A DNA stretch of 64,000 nucleotides from Rhodanobacter sp. LX-99. GTDB lineage: Bacteria; Pseudomonadota; Gammaproteobacteria; Xanthomonadales; Rhodanobacteraceae. The first letter of the stretch is position 1. The number at the start of each line of letters is the position of its first letter. The translations under genes and the position numbers were made by a program. The notes beneath the pieces are model-generated. The model was not told the DNA's origin, did no database searches, and saw only the letters and a list, made by a program, of their open reading frames with translations. The stretch is taken from positions 992,001 to 1,056,000 of the forward strand of contig NZ_JAHFVL010000001.1 of the NCBI RefSeq assembly GCF_018599185.1, read 5' to 3'. Below, in pieces: positions 44,655-53,469 of the stretch.

Positions 44655-44678
44655 GACAGCGCTCCGTTGAGTTCAAAT

Positions 44679-44706
44679 CCCTCCCCGTGACCCGTCTCGG
44701 GGAGGG
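44679..44706. repeat. Stem-loop between pair 3 and pair 4
   Basis: CCCTCCCCG, ten-base loop, CGGGGAGGG: a 9-bp perfect stem between the B3 stop (44718) and the A4 start (44654). No T-tract follows on the minus strand. Confidence 0.6.
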
Positions 44707-44717
44707 GCTTCCAGCAA

Positions 44718-45941
44718 TCACACCGACCGCGTCGCCACCACCGGTGGCACCGCCGCGGCGCGCAGCGCCGGACCGAGCACCGCCGCCTGCCCGATCAGCC
44801 ACAGCACGATCGCGCCGACCGGGAAATAGACGGCCGGCAGTCTCGGCAGTTCGTAGTGCAGCATCAGGAACAGGTTGATGCCGTAGGCCAGAACCATGCC
44901 CAGAGCGATGCCGATCGTGGCGAGCAGGAAGTTCTCGGTCTGGAAATAGTTGAGGATGTTGCGGCGGGTCGCGCCCAGCGCACGCCGCACGCCGATGGTG
45001 CGACGGCGCTGCGCCACCCAGAAGCTGGCCAGGCCGACGATGCCCAGCGCGGTCACGGCGAGCAGCGCGACGATGACGCCGACCAGGATGCCGGCCATCG
45101 CGCGGTCGTTCCGGAAGAAATCGCTGCGGATGTCGTCGAGCGTCTCCTTCTTGAGGATGATGCGATGCGGATCGGCCTTGCGCAGCACCTTGGCCGCGCC
45201 TTCCAGCACGCGATCGCGCTGTTCCGGTGCCGTGCGCAGCACATAGCGCGAGGCGCTGGCGGTGCTCATCCGCAGCGGGAAGACCATCGTCCACTGCGCC
45301 GCGTCATCGCCCATGAAAAGCGATGGCCGGATCAGCGCCTGCATCACACCGATCACGCGTACCGATGTCTCGCCGAGATAGATGTTCTTGCCCAGCGCGC
45401 TCTCGCCGGGCCACAACCGTTCCGCCATCGCCTGCGTGATGATCACCGAGCCCACCTTGTTCTGCAGGTCGGGATCGCTGCGCATGGCGTCGAAGTCCAT
45501 GTATTCGTCGGCATTGAAATCGCGCCCCGCCACCAGCCGTGCACCGTAGGTCCCGATCAGACTTTCTCCCATGTACATGGTGGCATTGAGCGTGGGCAGC
45601 TTCTGCGTCGGGTCGAGCTTGATGCTGGTGTTCGACGAGCTGTTGGTGAACGGCACCTGGTTGACCAGCGCCGCCGCGGTCACGCCGGGAACCTGCCGCA
45701 GCAGCGCCAGGTCTTCCTGCGCGCGTGCCTTGGCATTGGCCGGCTTGCCGATGTTGGCGACCTGGAGCTGCACCAGCTCGTGCTCGGCCACGCCGCTGAC
45801 CATCTTGTTGCGTTCCAGGCGCTGGCTGATCAGGAACACGGCATTGCAGACGATGGCGCAGGTCAGCGCGATCTCCAGGATCAGCAGCAGTGCGGGGATC
45901 TTGTGCCGGCGCAAAGTAGAGAGGATCGGTCCGAGTTCCAT
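44718..45941 (-). CDS. ABC permease type B, third pair (B3)
   Basis: 407 residues. N terminus MELGPILSTLRRHKIPALL, first helix with CAIVCNAVFLI, periplasmic LVAGRDFNADEYMD and LWPGESALGKNI, FtsX loop [18 protein letters not shown] and three C-terminal helices; C terminus PPVVATRSV. Only one base separates it from the A3 stop, the tightest pair in the array. By eye it belongs to the B3-B5 clade. Confidence 0.88.
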   Translation of the reverse strand: MELGPILSTLRRHKIPALLLILEIALTCAIVCNAVFLISQRLERNKMVSGVAEHELVQLQVANIGKPANAKARAQEDLALLRQVPGVTAAALVNQVPFTNSSSNTSIKLDPTQKLPTLNATMYMGESLIGTYGARLVAGRDFNADEYMDFDAMRSDPDLQNKVGSVIITQAMAERLWPGESALGKNIYLGETSVRVIGVMQALIRPSLFMGDDAAQWTMVFPLRMSTASASRYVLRTAPEQRDRVLEGAAKVLRKADPHRIILKKETLDDIRSDFFRNDRAMAGILVGVIVALLAVTALGIVGLASFWVAQRRRTIGVRRALGATRRNILNYFQTENFLLATIGIALGMVLAYGINLFLMLHYELPRLPAVYFPVGAIVLWLIGQAAVLGPALRAAAVPPVVATRSV

Positions 45942-45942
45942 G

Positions 45943-47241
45943 TCAGTTGCTCTTCAGTTGCAGCGCGGGCGGAATCAGGCAGGCCCGCCAGGCAGGCAGC
46001 AGGCCCGCCAGCAGGCTGGCCACGACGGCGGAGACGAACGTCGCCAGCAGCATCGGCAGATCCAGGTGCGCCAGCGCGGCGTAATCCGAGGGCTGCCTGC
46101 GCACCAGCCACAGGCCGAGTAGCGCCAGCAGCAGGCCGCCGATGCCACCGACCAGGCCGACCGCACCGGCTTCGACCAGGAGCTGCGCAAACAGCGAACG
46201 ACGCGAAGCACCGAGTGCACGCCGCACGCCGAGTTCGCCCGAGCGGCGCAGGAACTTGGCCAGCATCAGCCCGACCGTGTTGACCAGGCACACCAGCAGG
46301 AAGCCGAACGCCAGCCATGCCTGCAGGTGCACGTCGCTGGGCACCACCTTGTTGTAGTCCAGCCAGCCCATCAAGTCGGGCAGGCGGACATTGGCCGGCC
46401 GCTGGAAACGGCCCAGCGTTTTCTGTTCCCGCGAATAGTTCAGCAGGAACTCGCTGTACGCGGCCGCGTCGGCCGGCGTGTCCAGTTGCACCCAGAACTG
46501 CAGCCAGGTGCAGGTGGCGATTTTCATGTTGTCGCCCGAGCCCTTGCCCCAGCAATCGGTCGAGCCATTGCGGGCGAACTTCAGGTCCGTCGCCGTAGTC
46601 AGCGGCACGAATACGCCCTCGTCGGAGGAATAGCTGCCGGTGTTGAGGTCGTAGAAGTGCGGTGTCGGCCGCCAGGCGTCCAGCACGCCGACGATGCGGA
46701 ACGCCACGTCGTCCATGCGCAGCGTCTGTCCGGTGCTGTCCTTGCCGCCGAACAGCTTGTCGTTGAGTTCGCGGGTGAGCACGGCCACGCGCGCGCCGGC
46801 CTCGTCGTCGGCCGCGTTCCAGCCTTGTCCGTAAAGGAACGGCACCTCGAACATCGGGAAGAAATCGGCAGAGGTGTAGCGCGCGTCCTCGAAGAACGGA
46901 TCGATCGAGGACTGCGCCGGCTGGATCGGCACGGCGCCGCCGGTCATCAACGCCTGGTAGCGGGCGCGCTTGGCGTGCAGCAGCGCCATGCCGTCGATCC
47001 AGCTGACCTGCGCCGGCGGATCGTCCTGGGGCTTGTAGCCGTCCATGTCCTGCGGATCCAGCTGCGGATAGAACAGCTTGCCGCTCTTGTCCGGCAGCGG
47101 ATCGCCCGACAGCACGTGCAGCACGGTCAGTGTCGTCATCGACGCGCCGATGCCCAGCGCGATCGCCACGACCATGAGTGCAGTGAGCGCCTTGTTGCGC
47201 CTGAGGCTGCGCAGTGCCAGATCGAGGTAGTAGCCGAACAT
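45943..47241 (-). CDS. ABC permease type A, third pair (A3)
   Basis: 432 residues from the ATG at 47241 (MFGYYLDLALRSLRRNK); a longer in-frame start lacks conservation. HVLSGDPLPDKS follows the first helix. SADFFPMFEVPFLYGQGW and KLFGGKDSTGQT lie in the periplasmic domain. The Cys pair is DCWGKG and ATCTWLQFWVQL, 14 residues apart. FtsX loop [20 protein letters not shown] terminus ALQLKSN. By eye it is close to A4 and A5. Confidence 0.88.
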   Translation of the reverse strand: MFGYYLDLALRSLRRNKALTALMVVAIALGIGASMTTLTVLHVLSGDPLPDKSGKLFYPQLDPQDMDGYKPQDDPPAQVSWIDGMALLHAKRARYQALMTGGAVPIQPAQSSIDPFFEDARYTSADFFPMFEVPFLYGQGWNAADDEAGARVAVLTRELNDKLFGGKDSTGQTLRMDDVAFRIVGVLDAWRPTPHFYDLNTGSYSSDEGVFVPLTTATDLKFARNGSTDCWGKGSGDNMKIATCTWLQFWVQLDTPADAAAYSEFLLNYSREQKTLGRFQRPANVRLPDLMGWLDYNKVVPSDVHLQAWLAFGFLLVCLVNTVGLMLAKFLRRSGELGVRRALGASRRSLFAQLLVEAGAVGLVGGIGGLLLALLGLWLVRRQPSDYAALAHLDLPMLLATFVSAVVASLLAGLLPAWRACLIPPALQLKSN

Positions 47242-47259
47242 TCCATGCGCTCCGTCGTT

Positions 47260-47309
47260 CTTGTCCCCTCCCTCCCCTGCGACCGAAGGCAATCCCTTTT
47301 CGGGACAAG
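47260..47309. repeat. Stem-loop between pair 2 and pair 3
   Basis: CTTGTCCC (47260-47267) pairs with GGGACAAG (47302-47309); the loop is 34 bases and C-rich. It lies between the B2 stop and the A3 start, 90 bp apart. Confidence 0.45.
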
Positions 47310-47331
47310 CAAGGAAGGGCGTGAAAAAAGC

Positions 47332-48588
47332 TCAGGCCGCCCGCGTCGCCACGACCGGCGGCACGTTGGAGGCGCGCCGCGCCGGTGCGAATACCGCAGC
47401 CTGGCCGATCGCCAGCATCGCCAGCACGCCGGTCAGCACGTACGGCAGCGGGATGCGGGTCATCTCGTAGTGGCTCATCAGCCACATGTTCAGGCCCAGC
47501 GACAGCAACACCCCGATCACCACGCCGGCGCCGGCGATCAGCAGGTTCTCGATCTGGAAGTAGCGCAGGATGTCGATCTTGCGGGCGCCCAGCGCACGCC
47601 GTACGCCGATCTGCCGATGCCGCTGGCCGACCCAGAAACTGGTCAGGCCGACGATGCCGGCGGCGGTGACGCAGAGCAGGATCAGGCAGATCACGCCCAT
47701 CAGGATCGCCATGCCCACGTCGGCCCGATAGGCCCTGGCGCGGATCTCGGAGAACGGCTTGACGCTATCGTCGTCGAGCACGCGCATCGGGTTCACCTTG
47801 TACAGCGTGGGCGCCACCGCGCGCATCGCGGCGTCCAGCCGGCCGGGCTTGGCGCGCACGGCATAGCGCGCGAAGTTCGCGTCCAGCCGGGTCGGTATCA
47901 GCGTCGAGTACCACGCAAAGTCGTTGCCCCAGCTGCCAGTGGCGGGGATCTGCATGCGCGCCACCACCCCGATGATGGTGGTGGGCGCATTGCTGCCGTC
48001 GGTGTACATCACCTTGCCGACCGCGTCGCCCTTCGGGAACAGCTTGTCCGCCAGCTGCTGGGTGATGATGGCGACCGGGCGATCGCGCCGGTCGCGGAAA
48101 CCCTGATGCTGCACGTCGCCGGCATTGAAGGCGCGGCCAGCCACCAGGCGCACTCCCAATGTGGACAGCATCTGCTCGTCGGTGAAGTAGTACGCCGTAC
48201 GGGTATTGCCCTTGCCGCCCAGCTGGGCGCCCGGCTTGTGCGAAACCGAACCGGTCCAGGAGGAGTTGAGCAAGGGCAGCGAGTTGATCGGCGCCACCGA
48301 AGCCACGTCCGGCAGCTGGCGCAGGGCAGCGAGGTCCTCGCGCTGCATGGCGTCCAGTTTCTCCACGCCATCGGTGCTGTCGGCGTTGGGCGCGCCCACC
48401 CATTGCTGGCTGACCAAAAACAGGTCGCCCTCGTCCAGCCCGGTGGTGCGGTTCACGCGGTCGATGCGCTGGCCGATGATGAAGACCGCATTGCACACGA
48501 TCGCCAGCGTCAGCGCGATCTGCAACGCGATCAGTACGGTGCCCGCCTTGTGCTTGCGCAGTGCGGCAAGAATGGGATGCAGTGTCAT
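47332..48588 (-). CDS. ABC permease type B, second pair (B2)
   Basis: 418 residues from the ATG at 48588; AGGAG is seven bases upstream of it but only one base from an ATG two codons earlier. First helix [20 protein letters not shown], nearly the same as B1. Periplasmic domain with LVAGRAFNAGDV and LFPKGDAVGKVM (no WPG motif). FtsX loop [19 protein letters not shown] terminus PPVVATRAA. Eleven bases separate it from A2. It forms a clade with B1. Confidence 0.88.
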   Translation of the reverse strand: MTLHPILAALRKHKAGTVLIALQIALTLAIVCNAVFIIGQRIDRVNRTTGLDEGDLFLVSQQWVGAPNADSTDGVEKLDAMQREDLAALRQLPDVASVAPINSLPLLNSSWTGSVSHKPGAQLGGKGNTRTAYYFTDEQMLSTLGVRLVAGRAFNAGDVQHQGFRDRRDRPVAIITQQLADKLFPKGDAVGKVMYTDGSNAPTTIIGVVARMQIPATGSWGNDFAWYSTLIPTRLDANFARYAVRAKPGRLDAAMRAVAPTLYKVNPMRVLDDDSVKPFSEIRARAYRADVGMAILMGVICLILLCVTAAGIVGLTSFWVGQRHRQIGVRRALGARKIDILRYFQIENLLIAGAGVVIGVLLSLGLNMWLMSHYEMTRIPLPYVLTGVLAMLAIGQAAVFAPARRASNVPPVVATRAA

Positions 48589-48599
48589 GTTCATGCTCC

Positions 48600-49916
48600 T
48601 CAATTGCTCTTCAACTGCCATGCGGGCTGCACGCGCGAGGCACGGAAGGTCGGATACAGGCCGGCCAGCATCGTGGCGACCACGGCCACAAGCAGGGTGA
48701 GCAGCAGCAGCGACACGTCCACCCGCGCCAGCGCGGCGATGTCCCTGGGCAGCACCCAGCCCACGCTGGCCACGCCCGCCCCGGTGAGCAACAGGCCCAG
48801 TACGCCACCCGCCAGGCCGACGATGCCGGCCTCGGTGAGGAACTGTGCGTAGATCGCGGCGCGCTGCGCGCCCAGCGCGCGACGTACGCCGATCTCGCCG
48901 CTGCGGCGCAGGAACTTCGCCAGCAGCAGGCCCACCGTGTTCACCAGGCACACCAGCAGCAACCCCAGCGCCACCAGCAACGACACCTTGGTATCGCTGG
49001 GCACCACGTGCTGGTTGTCCAGCCATGCCGGCAGATCGCGCAGGCGGCTGTTCGGCGCCCAGCGGAAACGCCCGGCCTGCTGCTGTTCGCGCGAGTAGTC
49101 GTTGAGGTAATTGCGATAGGAAGTCGCCGCCGCGGCACCGTCCAGCTCGGCCATGTAGGCGATCCACACGCACTCGGAATGCTGCAGGCCGACGAAACCC
49201 GACTCCTCGGGCACCGCATTGCAGTTCGTGTTGCCGTCGTTCGGCATGGACGTCTGGATGGCCGTGAGGAACGGCAGGAACACGTCGTCGCCGGTGGTCG
49301 AGAAACCGCCGGTGTTGACCACGTCGTAGAAGCGCGGCTGCGGGTTCCAGTCATCGAGCACGCCGACCACGCGGTAATCCTTGCCCTCGATGTTGACGGT
49401 CTTGCCCACGCTGCTGGCGCCGCCGAACAGCTTCTGGTTGAGCTTGGCGCTGATCACCACCACCGTCGCACGATTGGTGTCATCGCTTTCGCTCCAGCCG
49501 CTGCCGTACTTGAACGGCACGTCCAGCATCGGGAAGAACTCGCCATATACCGCATGGCCGCTGACGTTGAGCGGGTGCTTGCCGGCCTCCGCCGGCACCA
49601 CCGACGGCGAGACCTGGTACATCGCCGACTGCCGCTTCGCGCGATGGTCGCGCATCAGCGCCATCGCGTCGGCGTAGCTCATCGCGTTCGGCGGCTCGCC
49701 GTCGTCGCTGCGGCCGTTCGGCCCCCAGTTGTCGATCTGCGGCACGAACAGCTGCGACGACTTCCACGGGATCGGGTCGCCCGATACCGCACGGAACACC
49801 GACCAGGTCGTCATCGACGCGGCCACGCCGAAGCCGATCGCCAGCACCATCAACGCGGTCAGGCCCGGACTGCGCCTGAGGCTGCGCAGCGCCAATTCGA
49901 GGTAGTAGCTGAACAT
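48600..49916 (-). CDS. ABC permease type A, second pair (A2)
   Basis: 438 residues from the ATG at 49916 (MFSYYLELALRSLRRSP); GGAG is six bases upstream of it and abuts an alternative ATG at 49922. [14 protein letters not shown] follows the first helix. YGEFFPMLDVPFKYGSGW and KLFGGASSVGKT lie in the periplasmic domain. The Cys pair is NCNAVP and SECVWIAYMAEL, 17 residues apart. FtsX loop [20 protein letters not shown] terminus WQLKSN. It is the closest relative of A1. Confidence 0.88.
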   Translation of the reverse strand: MFSYYLELALRSLRRSPGLTALMVLAIGFGVAASMTTWSVFRAVSGDPIPWKSSQLFVPQIDNWGPNGRSDDGEPPNAMSYADAMALMRDHRAKRQSAMYQVSPSVVPAEAGKHPLNVSGHAVYGEFFPMLDVPFKYGSGWSESDDTNRATVVVISAKLNQKLFGGASSVGKTVNIEGKDYRVVGVLDDWNPQPRFYDVVNTGGFSTTGDDVFLPFLTAIQTSMPNDGNTNCNAVPEESGFVGLQHSECVWIAYMAELDGAAAATSYRNYLNDYSREQQQAGRFRWAPNSRLRDLPAWLDNQHVVPSDTKVSLLVALGLLLVCLVNTVGLLLAKFLRRSGEIGVRRALGAQRAAIYAQFLTEAGIVGLAGGVLGLLLTGAGVASVGWVLPRDIAALARVDVSLLLLTLLVAVVATMLAGLYPTFRASRVQPAWQLKSN

Positions 49917-49933
49917 GCGCATCTCCAGAGTTG

Positions 49934-49955
49934 GCCTCTCCCTGGCGGGAGAGGC
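49934..49955. repeat. Stem-loop between pair 1 and pair 2
   Basis: GCCTCTCCC, TGGC, GGGAGAGGC: a 9-bp perfect stem with a four-base loop, nine bases after the B1 stop (49964) in the direction of transcription. No T-tract follows. Confidence 0.65.
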
Positions 49956-49963
49956 GGTATTCG

Positions 49964-51196
49964 TCACACCGAACGTGTCGCCTCCACCGGCGACACGCGT
50001 GAAGCGCGCAGTGCCGGTCCCAGCACCGCGCCTTGGCCAAGCAACAACAGCACGACCACGCCGCTCACCACATAGACCAGCGACAGTCGCGCCATTTCAA
50101 ACTGGGTGACCATCCACAGGTTGATGCCGATCGCCAGCACCGCCCCGACCAGTACCCCGCCGAAGCCGATCAACAGGTTCTCGGTGAGGAAGTAATGCAG
50201 GATGTCGCCGCGAGTGGCCCCCAGCGCGCGGCGCACGCCGATCTGCTTGCGCCGCTGGCCGACCCAGAAGCTGGTCAGCCCGACGATGCCGGCGGCGGTG
50301 ATCGCCAGCAGCACCACGCTGATGATGCCCATCAGGATCGCCATGCCTAGGTCGCGTTCGTAGGCACGCTGGCGCACCTGGGCAAAACTCATCACGCCAT
50401 CCTTGCGGTCGATGATGCGCATGCGGCTTTGCGCATACAGGGCCTTCGGCGCATCGCGCATGGCGGCGTCGAGCTGGCCCGGTCGCGCGCGCACGAGGTA
50501 GTACGTGTAGTCGTTCAGCAGCCGCGCCGGCACCAGCACGGCGTTGTACGCGTACGCGTTGGCCCAGCTGCTGATCATGTGCGCCTGCAAGGTGTCAGTG
50601 ATGCCGATGACGGTGGCTGGCCCCCGCCCCATCGACACATAGATGGTCTTGCCCAGCACCGAGCCATCGGGATACAGCCGCCGCGCCAGATCCTTGCTGA
50701 TGATCACCTGCGCGGCATGCATCGCGTCGCGCGGTCGCTGCGCACCGATTTCGCTGGCGGTGAAATTGCGCCCCGCGATCAGGTGCGTGCCCAGCGTGGC
50801 CAGGGTGTGGTCGTCGGAAAAGAACATCGCCGCGTCGGTGGTCATCTTGACCTGGTCGGGCTGCAGCTTGATGAAGTTGTCCCAGCCACTTCCGCGCAGC
50901 GGAAAACTGTTGGTCGGCGCGGCGTCCTGCACGCTGCCGAGCTGGCGCAGCGCGATCAGGTCCGCCTGCATCTGCGCGTCGATGCGCTGCGCGTCGGACT
51001 TGTCGGTCCAGTCGCTGCGGATCACGAACAGGTTGGCTTCATCCACGCCGCTGGGGCGCGACATCCGCGCCGTACGCTGCTGGATGATGAACAGCGCATT
51101 GCAGACGATCGCCAGGGTCAGTGCGATCTGCAGCGCGATCAGCACGGTGCCGGCCTTGTGGTGGCGCATCGCGGTGAGGATGGGTTTGATCTGCAT
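49964..51196 (-). CDS. ABC permease type B, first pair (B1)
   Basis: 410 residues. N terminus [20 protein letters not shown], first helix with CNALFII, periplasmic domain with [13 protein letters not shown] and [12 protein letters not shown], FtsX loop [18 protein letters not shown], three C-terminal helices; C terminus SPVEATRSV. It starts ten bases after A1. With B2 it forms the clade that shares [16 protein letters not shown] in the first helix. Confidence 0.88.
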   Translation of the reverse strand: MQIKPILTAMRHHKAGTVLIALQIALTLAIVCNALFIIQQRTARMSRPSGVDEANLFVIRSDWTDKSDAQRIDAQMQADLIALRQLGSVQDAAPTNSFPLRGSGWDNFIKLQPDQVKMTTDAAMFFSDDHTLATLGTHLIAGRNFTASEIGAQRPRDAMHAAQVIISKDLARRLYPDGSVLGKTIYVSMGRGPATVIGITDTLQAHMISSWANAYAYNAVLVPARLLNDYTYYLVRARPGQLDAAMRDAPKALYAQSRMRIIDRKDGVMSFAQVRQRAYERDLGMAILMGIISVVLLAITAAGIVGLTSFWVGQRRKQIGVRRALGATRGDILHYFLTENLLIGFGGVLVGAVLAIGINLWMVTQFEMARLSLVYVVSGVVVLLLLGQGAVLGPALRASRVSPVEATRSV

Positions 51197-51206
51197 GGTC
51201 GTTGCC

Positions 51207-52520
51207 CTAGTTCGACTTCAGCTGCCACGCCGGCTGCACCCGCGCGGCGCGCCAGGTCGGATAGAACGCGGCCAGCACGGTGGCCACGATCGCCACCAGC
51301 AAGGTCATCGCCACCAGCGAGAAATCGAGATGCGCGAGCCGGGCGATCTCCGGCTCGAACAGCAGGCCGACACCAAGCATGCCCAGCGCCGTCAGCAACA
51401 GGCCCAGCACGCCGCCGGCCAAGCCCACGGTGCCCGCCTCGACCAGGAACTGGTGGTAGATCTCGCGTCGCGGCGCGCCGAGCGCGCGGCGCACGCCGAT
51501 CTCGGCGGCGCGGCGCATGAACTTGGCCAGCAGCAGGCCGATCGTGTTGACCAGGCAGATCACGAAGAAACCCAGCGCCACCAGCAGCGAGATGCGGCTT
51601 TCCGGCGGCACCACATGCTTGTAGTCGAGCCAGTCGTTGACGTCGCGCAGGCGCACGTTCGGCGCCCAGTGGAAGCGGCCGGCACGCTGCTGCTCGGCGG
51701 CGTAGTTGGTCAGGAATTCGCGATAGTCTTTCGCGGCGGCCTGGTCGGCCAGTTCCACCCACACCGGCACCCACACGCATTCGCCATGCAGCCATGCGTC
51801 CCGGCCGGCGCCGAAATCCACGTTGCTGCCGCAATTGTTGCGTCCGGCAGTATCCATCTGCACGTCGACCGCACGACTGAACGGCAGGTACAACTGCACC
51901 GGATCGCCGAAGCCGTTGCCGCTGAACAGGTCGTAGAAGCGCGGCTGCGGATCCCAGTGCGCGGTCACGCCGACGATGCGGTAGGTATGCCGGTCCATGG
52001 TGATCCCGCGACCCACGCTGTCGGCGCCGCCGAAAAGCTGCTGGTTGAGCTCGTGGCTGATCACCGCCACCGCGGCGCGCCCTTCGTCGTCGCTCGCATG
52101 CCAGGCGCCGCCGTACTCGAACGGCACCTCGAACATGCTGAAGAAATCCGCATTGGTGGCGTAGCCATGGGCGATGAACGGCAGGCTCTGGTCGCCCTCG
52201 GGAAGCACCGACGGCGCCACGTAGTAGAGCAGCGTCTGGCGCGTGGCCTTGTGTGCCGCGACCAGCGCGGTGGCGTCGGTGTAGGTGAGCGCTTCCGGCG
52301 GTTCGCCCCCGTCGTTGTATTGCGGGCCGCGGTTGTCGACCAGCACCGTGTACAACTGCGAGGACTTGCCGGGAATCGGGTCGCCCGACACCGCGCGGAA
52401 CACCGACCAGGTGATCATCGACGCCGCCACGCCAAAACCGATCGCCATCACCATCAACGCCGTCAGCGCCGGATGGCGGCGCAGGCTGCGAAGACCGAGT
52501 TGGAAATAGTAGGCGAACAT
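51207..52520 (-). CDS. ABC permease type A, first pair (A1)
   Basis: 437 residues from the ATG at 52520 ([17 protein letters not shown]); the open frame runs further upstream only through the repeat element. [13 protein letters not shown] follows the first helix. [18 protein letters not shown] and [12 protein letters not shown] lie in the periplasmic part. The Cys pair is NCGSNV and [12 protein letters not shown], 18 residues apart. FtsX loop [20 protein letters not shown] terminus WQLKSN. It is the first permease after the ATPase gene. Confidence 0.88.
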   Translation of the reverse strand: MFAYYFQLGLRSLRRHPALTALMVMAIGFGVAASMITWSVFRAVSGDPIPGKSSQLYTVLVDNRGPQYNDGGEPPEALTYTDATALVAAHKATRQTLLYYVAPSVLPEGDQSLPFIAHGYATNADFFSMFEVPFEYGGAWHASDDEGRAAVAVISHELNQQLFGGADSVGRGITMDRHTYRIVGVTAHWDPQPRFYDLFSGNGFGDPVQLYLPFSRAVDVQMDTAGRNNCGSNVDFGAGRDAWLHGECVWVPVWVELADQAAAKDYREFLTNYAAEQQRAGRFHWAPNVRLRDVNDWLDYKHVVPPESRISLLVALGFFVICLVNTIGLLLAKFMRRAAEIGVRRALGAPRREIYHQFLVEAGTVGLAGGVLGLLLTALGMLGVGLLFEPEIARLAHLDFSLVAMTLLVAIVATVLAAFYPTWRAARVQPAWQLKSN

Positions 52521-52525
52521 GATCA

Positions 52526-52619
52526 GGATCCGGGATTTTGGGATTGGGGATCGGGGATTCGGGAAGCAGCGGATGCGCGAGCCGTGGCTCTCGCGAATCC
52601 CCAATCCCGAATCCCGGCC
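52526..52619. repeat. GGGATTCGG-type inverted repeat between ATPase and A1
   Basis: The left arm, with GGGATTGGGG and GGGGATTCGGG, pairs with CGAATCCCCAATCCCGAATC at 52593-52612. A small inner stem GCGAG/CCGTGG/CTCTCGC closes the loop. In the transcript it makes one long hairpin between the ATPase stop and the A1 start. Same family as 12776-12934 and 53361-53469. Confidence 0.75.
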
Positions 52620-52621
52620 GC

Positions 52622-53338
52622 TCAGCCGTGGGCTTCGTCAGCGACATGCACGGTGTGGAAACGCGGGTCCTCCGACAGGTCCACCACCTGGCCGTCGATG
52701 ATGTGCACGTTGCGTTGGGCGCGCGCGGCCAGTTCCGGGTCATGCGTGACCATCACGATGGTGGCGCCTTCGCGATGGATGTCCTCCAGCAGCTCGAGCA
52801 CGCTGCGCGCCATCTGGGTGTCCAGGTTGCCGGTCGGTTCGTCCGCCAGCAGCAGGCGCGGCGAGCCGGCCAGCGCACGGGCGATCGCCACGCGCTGCTG
52901 CTGGCCACCGGAGAGTTCGGCCGGGTAGTGCTTGGCGCGCGAGGCCAGGCCGACGCGCTCAAGCGATTCCATGATGCGCTGCTTGCGCTCGGCCGCCTTC
53001 ATGCCGCGGTAGCGCAGCGGCACCTCGATGTTGTCGAACACGTTGAGGTCGGGGATCAGGTTGAACGCCTGGAAGATGAAGCCGATCTTCTCGTTGCGGA
53101 TCTTCGAACGGGCGTTGTCGTTGAGGTTGCTCACCTCGATGCCGTCCAGGTGGTACTCGCCGCCGCTGAAGGTTTCCAGCAGGCCGGCGATGGTCAGGAA
53201 GGTGGTCTTGCCGGAACCGGACGGGCCGGTGACGGCGACGAACTCGCCCTCTTTCACGTCGATGTTGAAATCGCGCAGCGCGTAGGTCTCCACCACTTCG
53301 GTGCGGTAGACCTTGGACAGGTGGGTCATCTTCAGCAT
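52622..53338 (-). CDS. ABC exporter ATPase, MacB/LolD type
   Basis: 238 residues. Walker [10 protein letters not shown] (38-46), Q-loop in [16 protein letters not shown], signature [15 protein letters not shown], Walker [13 protein letters not shown] and the switch His in MVTHDPELA. The N terminus ([20 protein letters not shown]) is typical of MacB/LolD ATPases that power mechanotransmission, not substrate threading. It is the only ATPase gene for ten permeases. It lies between two GGGATTCGG elements, which may set its expression apart from that of the permeases. Confidence 0.95.
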   Translation of the reverse strand: MLKMTHLSKVYRTEVVETYALRDFNIDVKEGEFVAVTGPSGSGKTTFLTIAGLLETFSGGEYHLDGIEVSNLNDNARSKIRNEKIGFIFQAFNLIPDLNVFDNIEVPLRYRGMKAAERKQRIMESLERVGLASRAKHYPAELSGGQQQRVAIARALAGSPRLLLADEPTGNLDTQMARSVLELLEDIHREGATIVMVTHDPELAARAQRNVHIIDGQVVDLSEDPRFHTVHVADEAHG

Positions 53339-53360
53339 GGTTGTTCCTCGGTGGTTGGAG

Positions 53361-53469
53361 CTGGGATTCGGGATTCGGGATTCGGGATTGGGGATTGGGA
53401 ATTCGGAAAAGCGGCGGCCACGCGAGCTTGTGCTCTTGCGAATCCCCAATCCCGAATCCCAAATCCCGG
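53361..53469. repeat. GGGATTCGG-type inverted repeat between adaptor and ATPase
   Basis: The left arm has three GGGATTC units followed by GGGATTGGGGATTGGG (53363-53402). The right arm (GCGAATCCCCAATCCCGAAT, then CCCAAATCCC, 53438-53467) is complementary. The inner GCGAG/CTTGTG/CTC stem resembles that of the copy at 52.6 kb. Confidence 0.75.

Noticed and set aside
39468..52520. Interpretation of the permease array as fragments of broken genes
   Set aside because: All ten frames are full length with intact start, first helix, periplasmic domain and FtsX core, and they end in conserved C termini.
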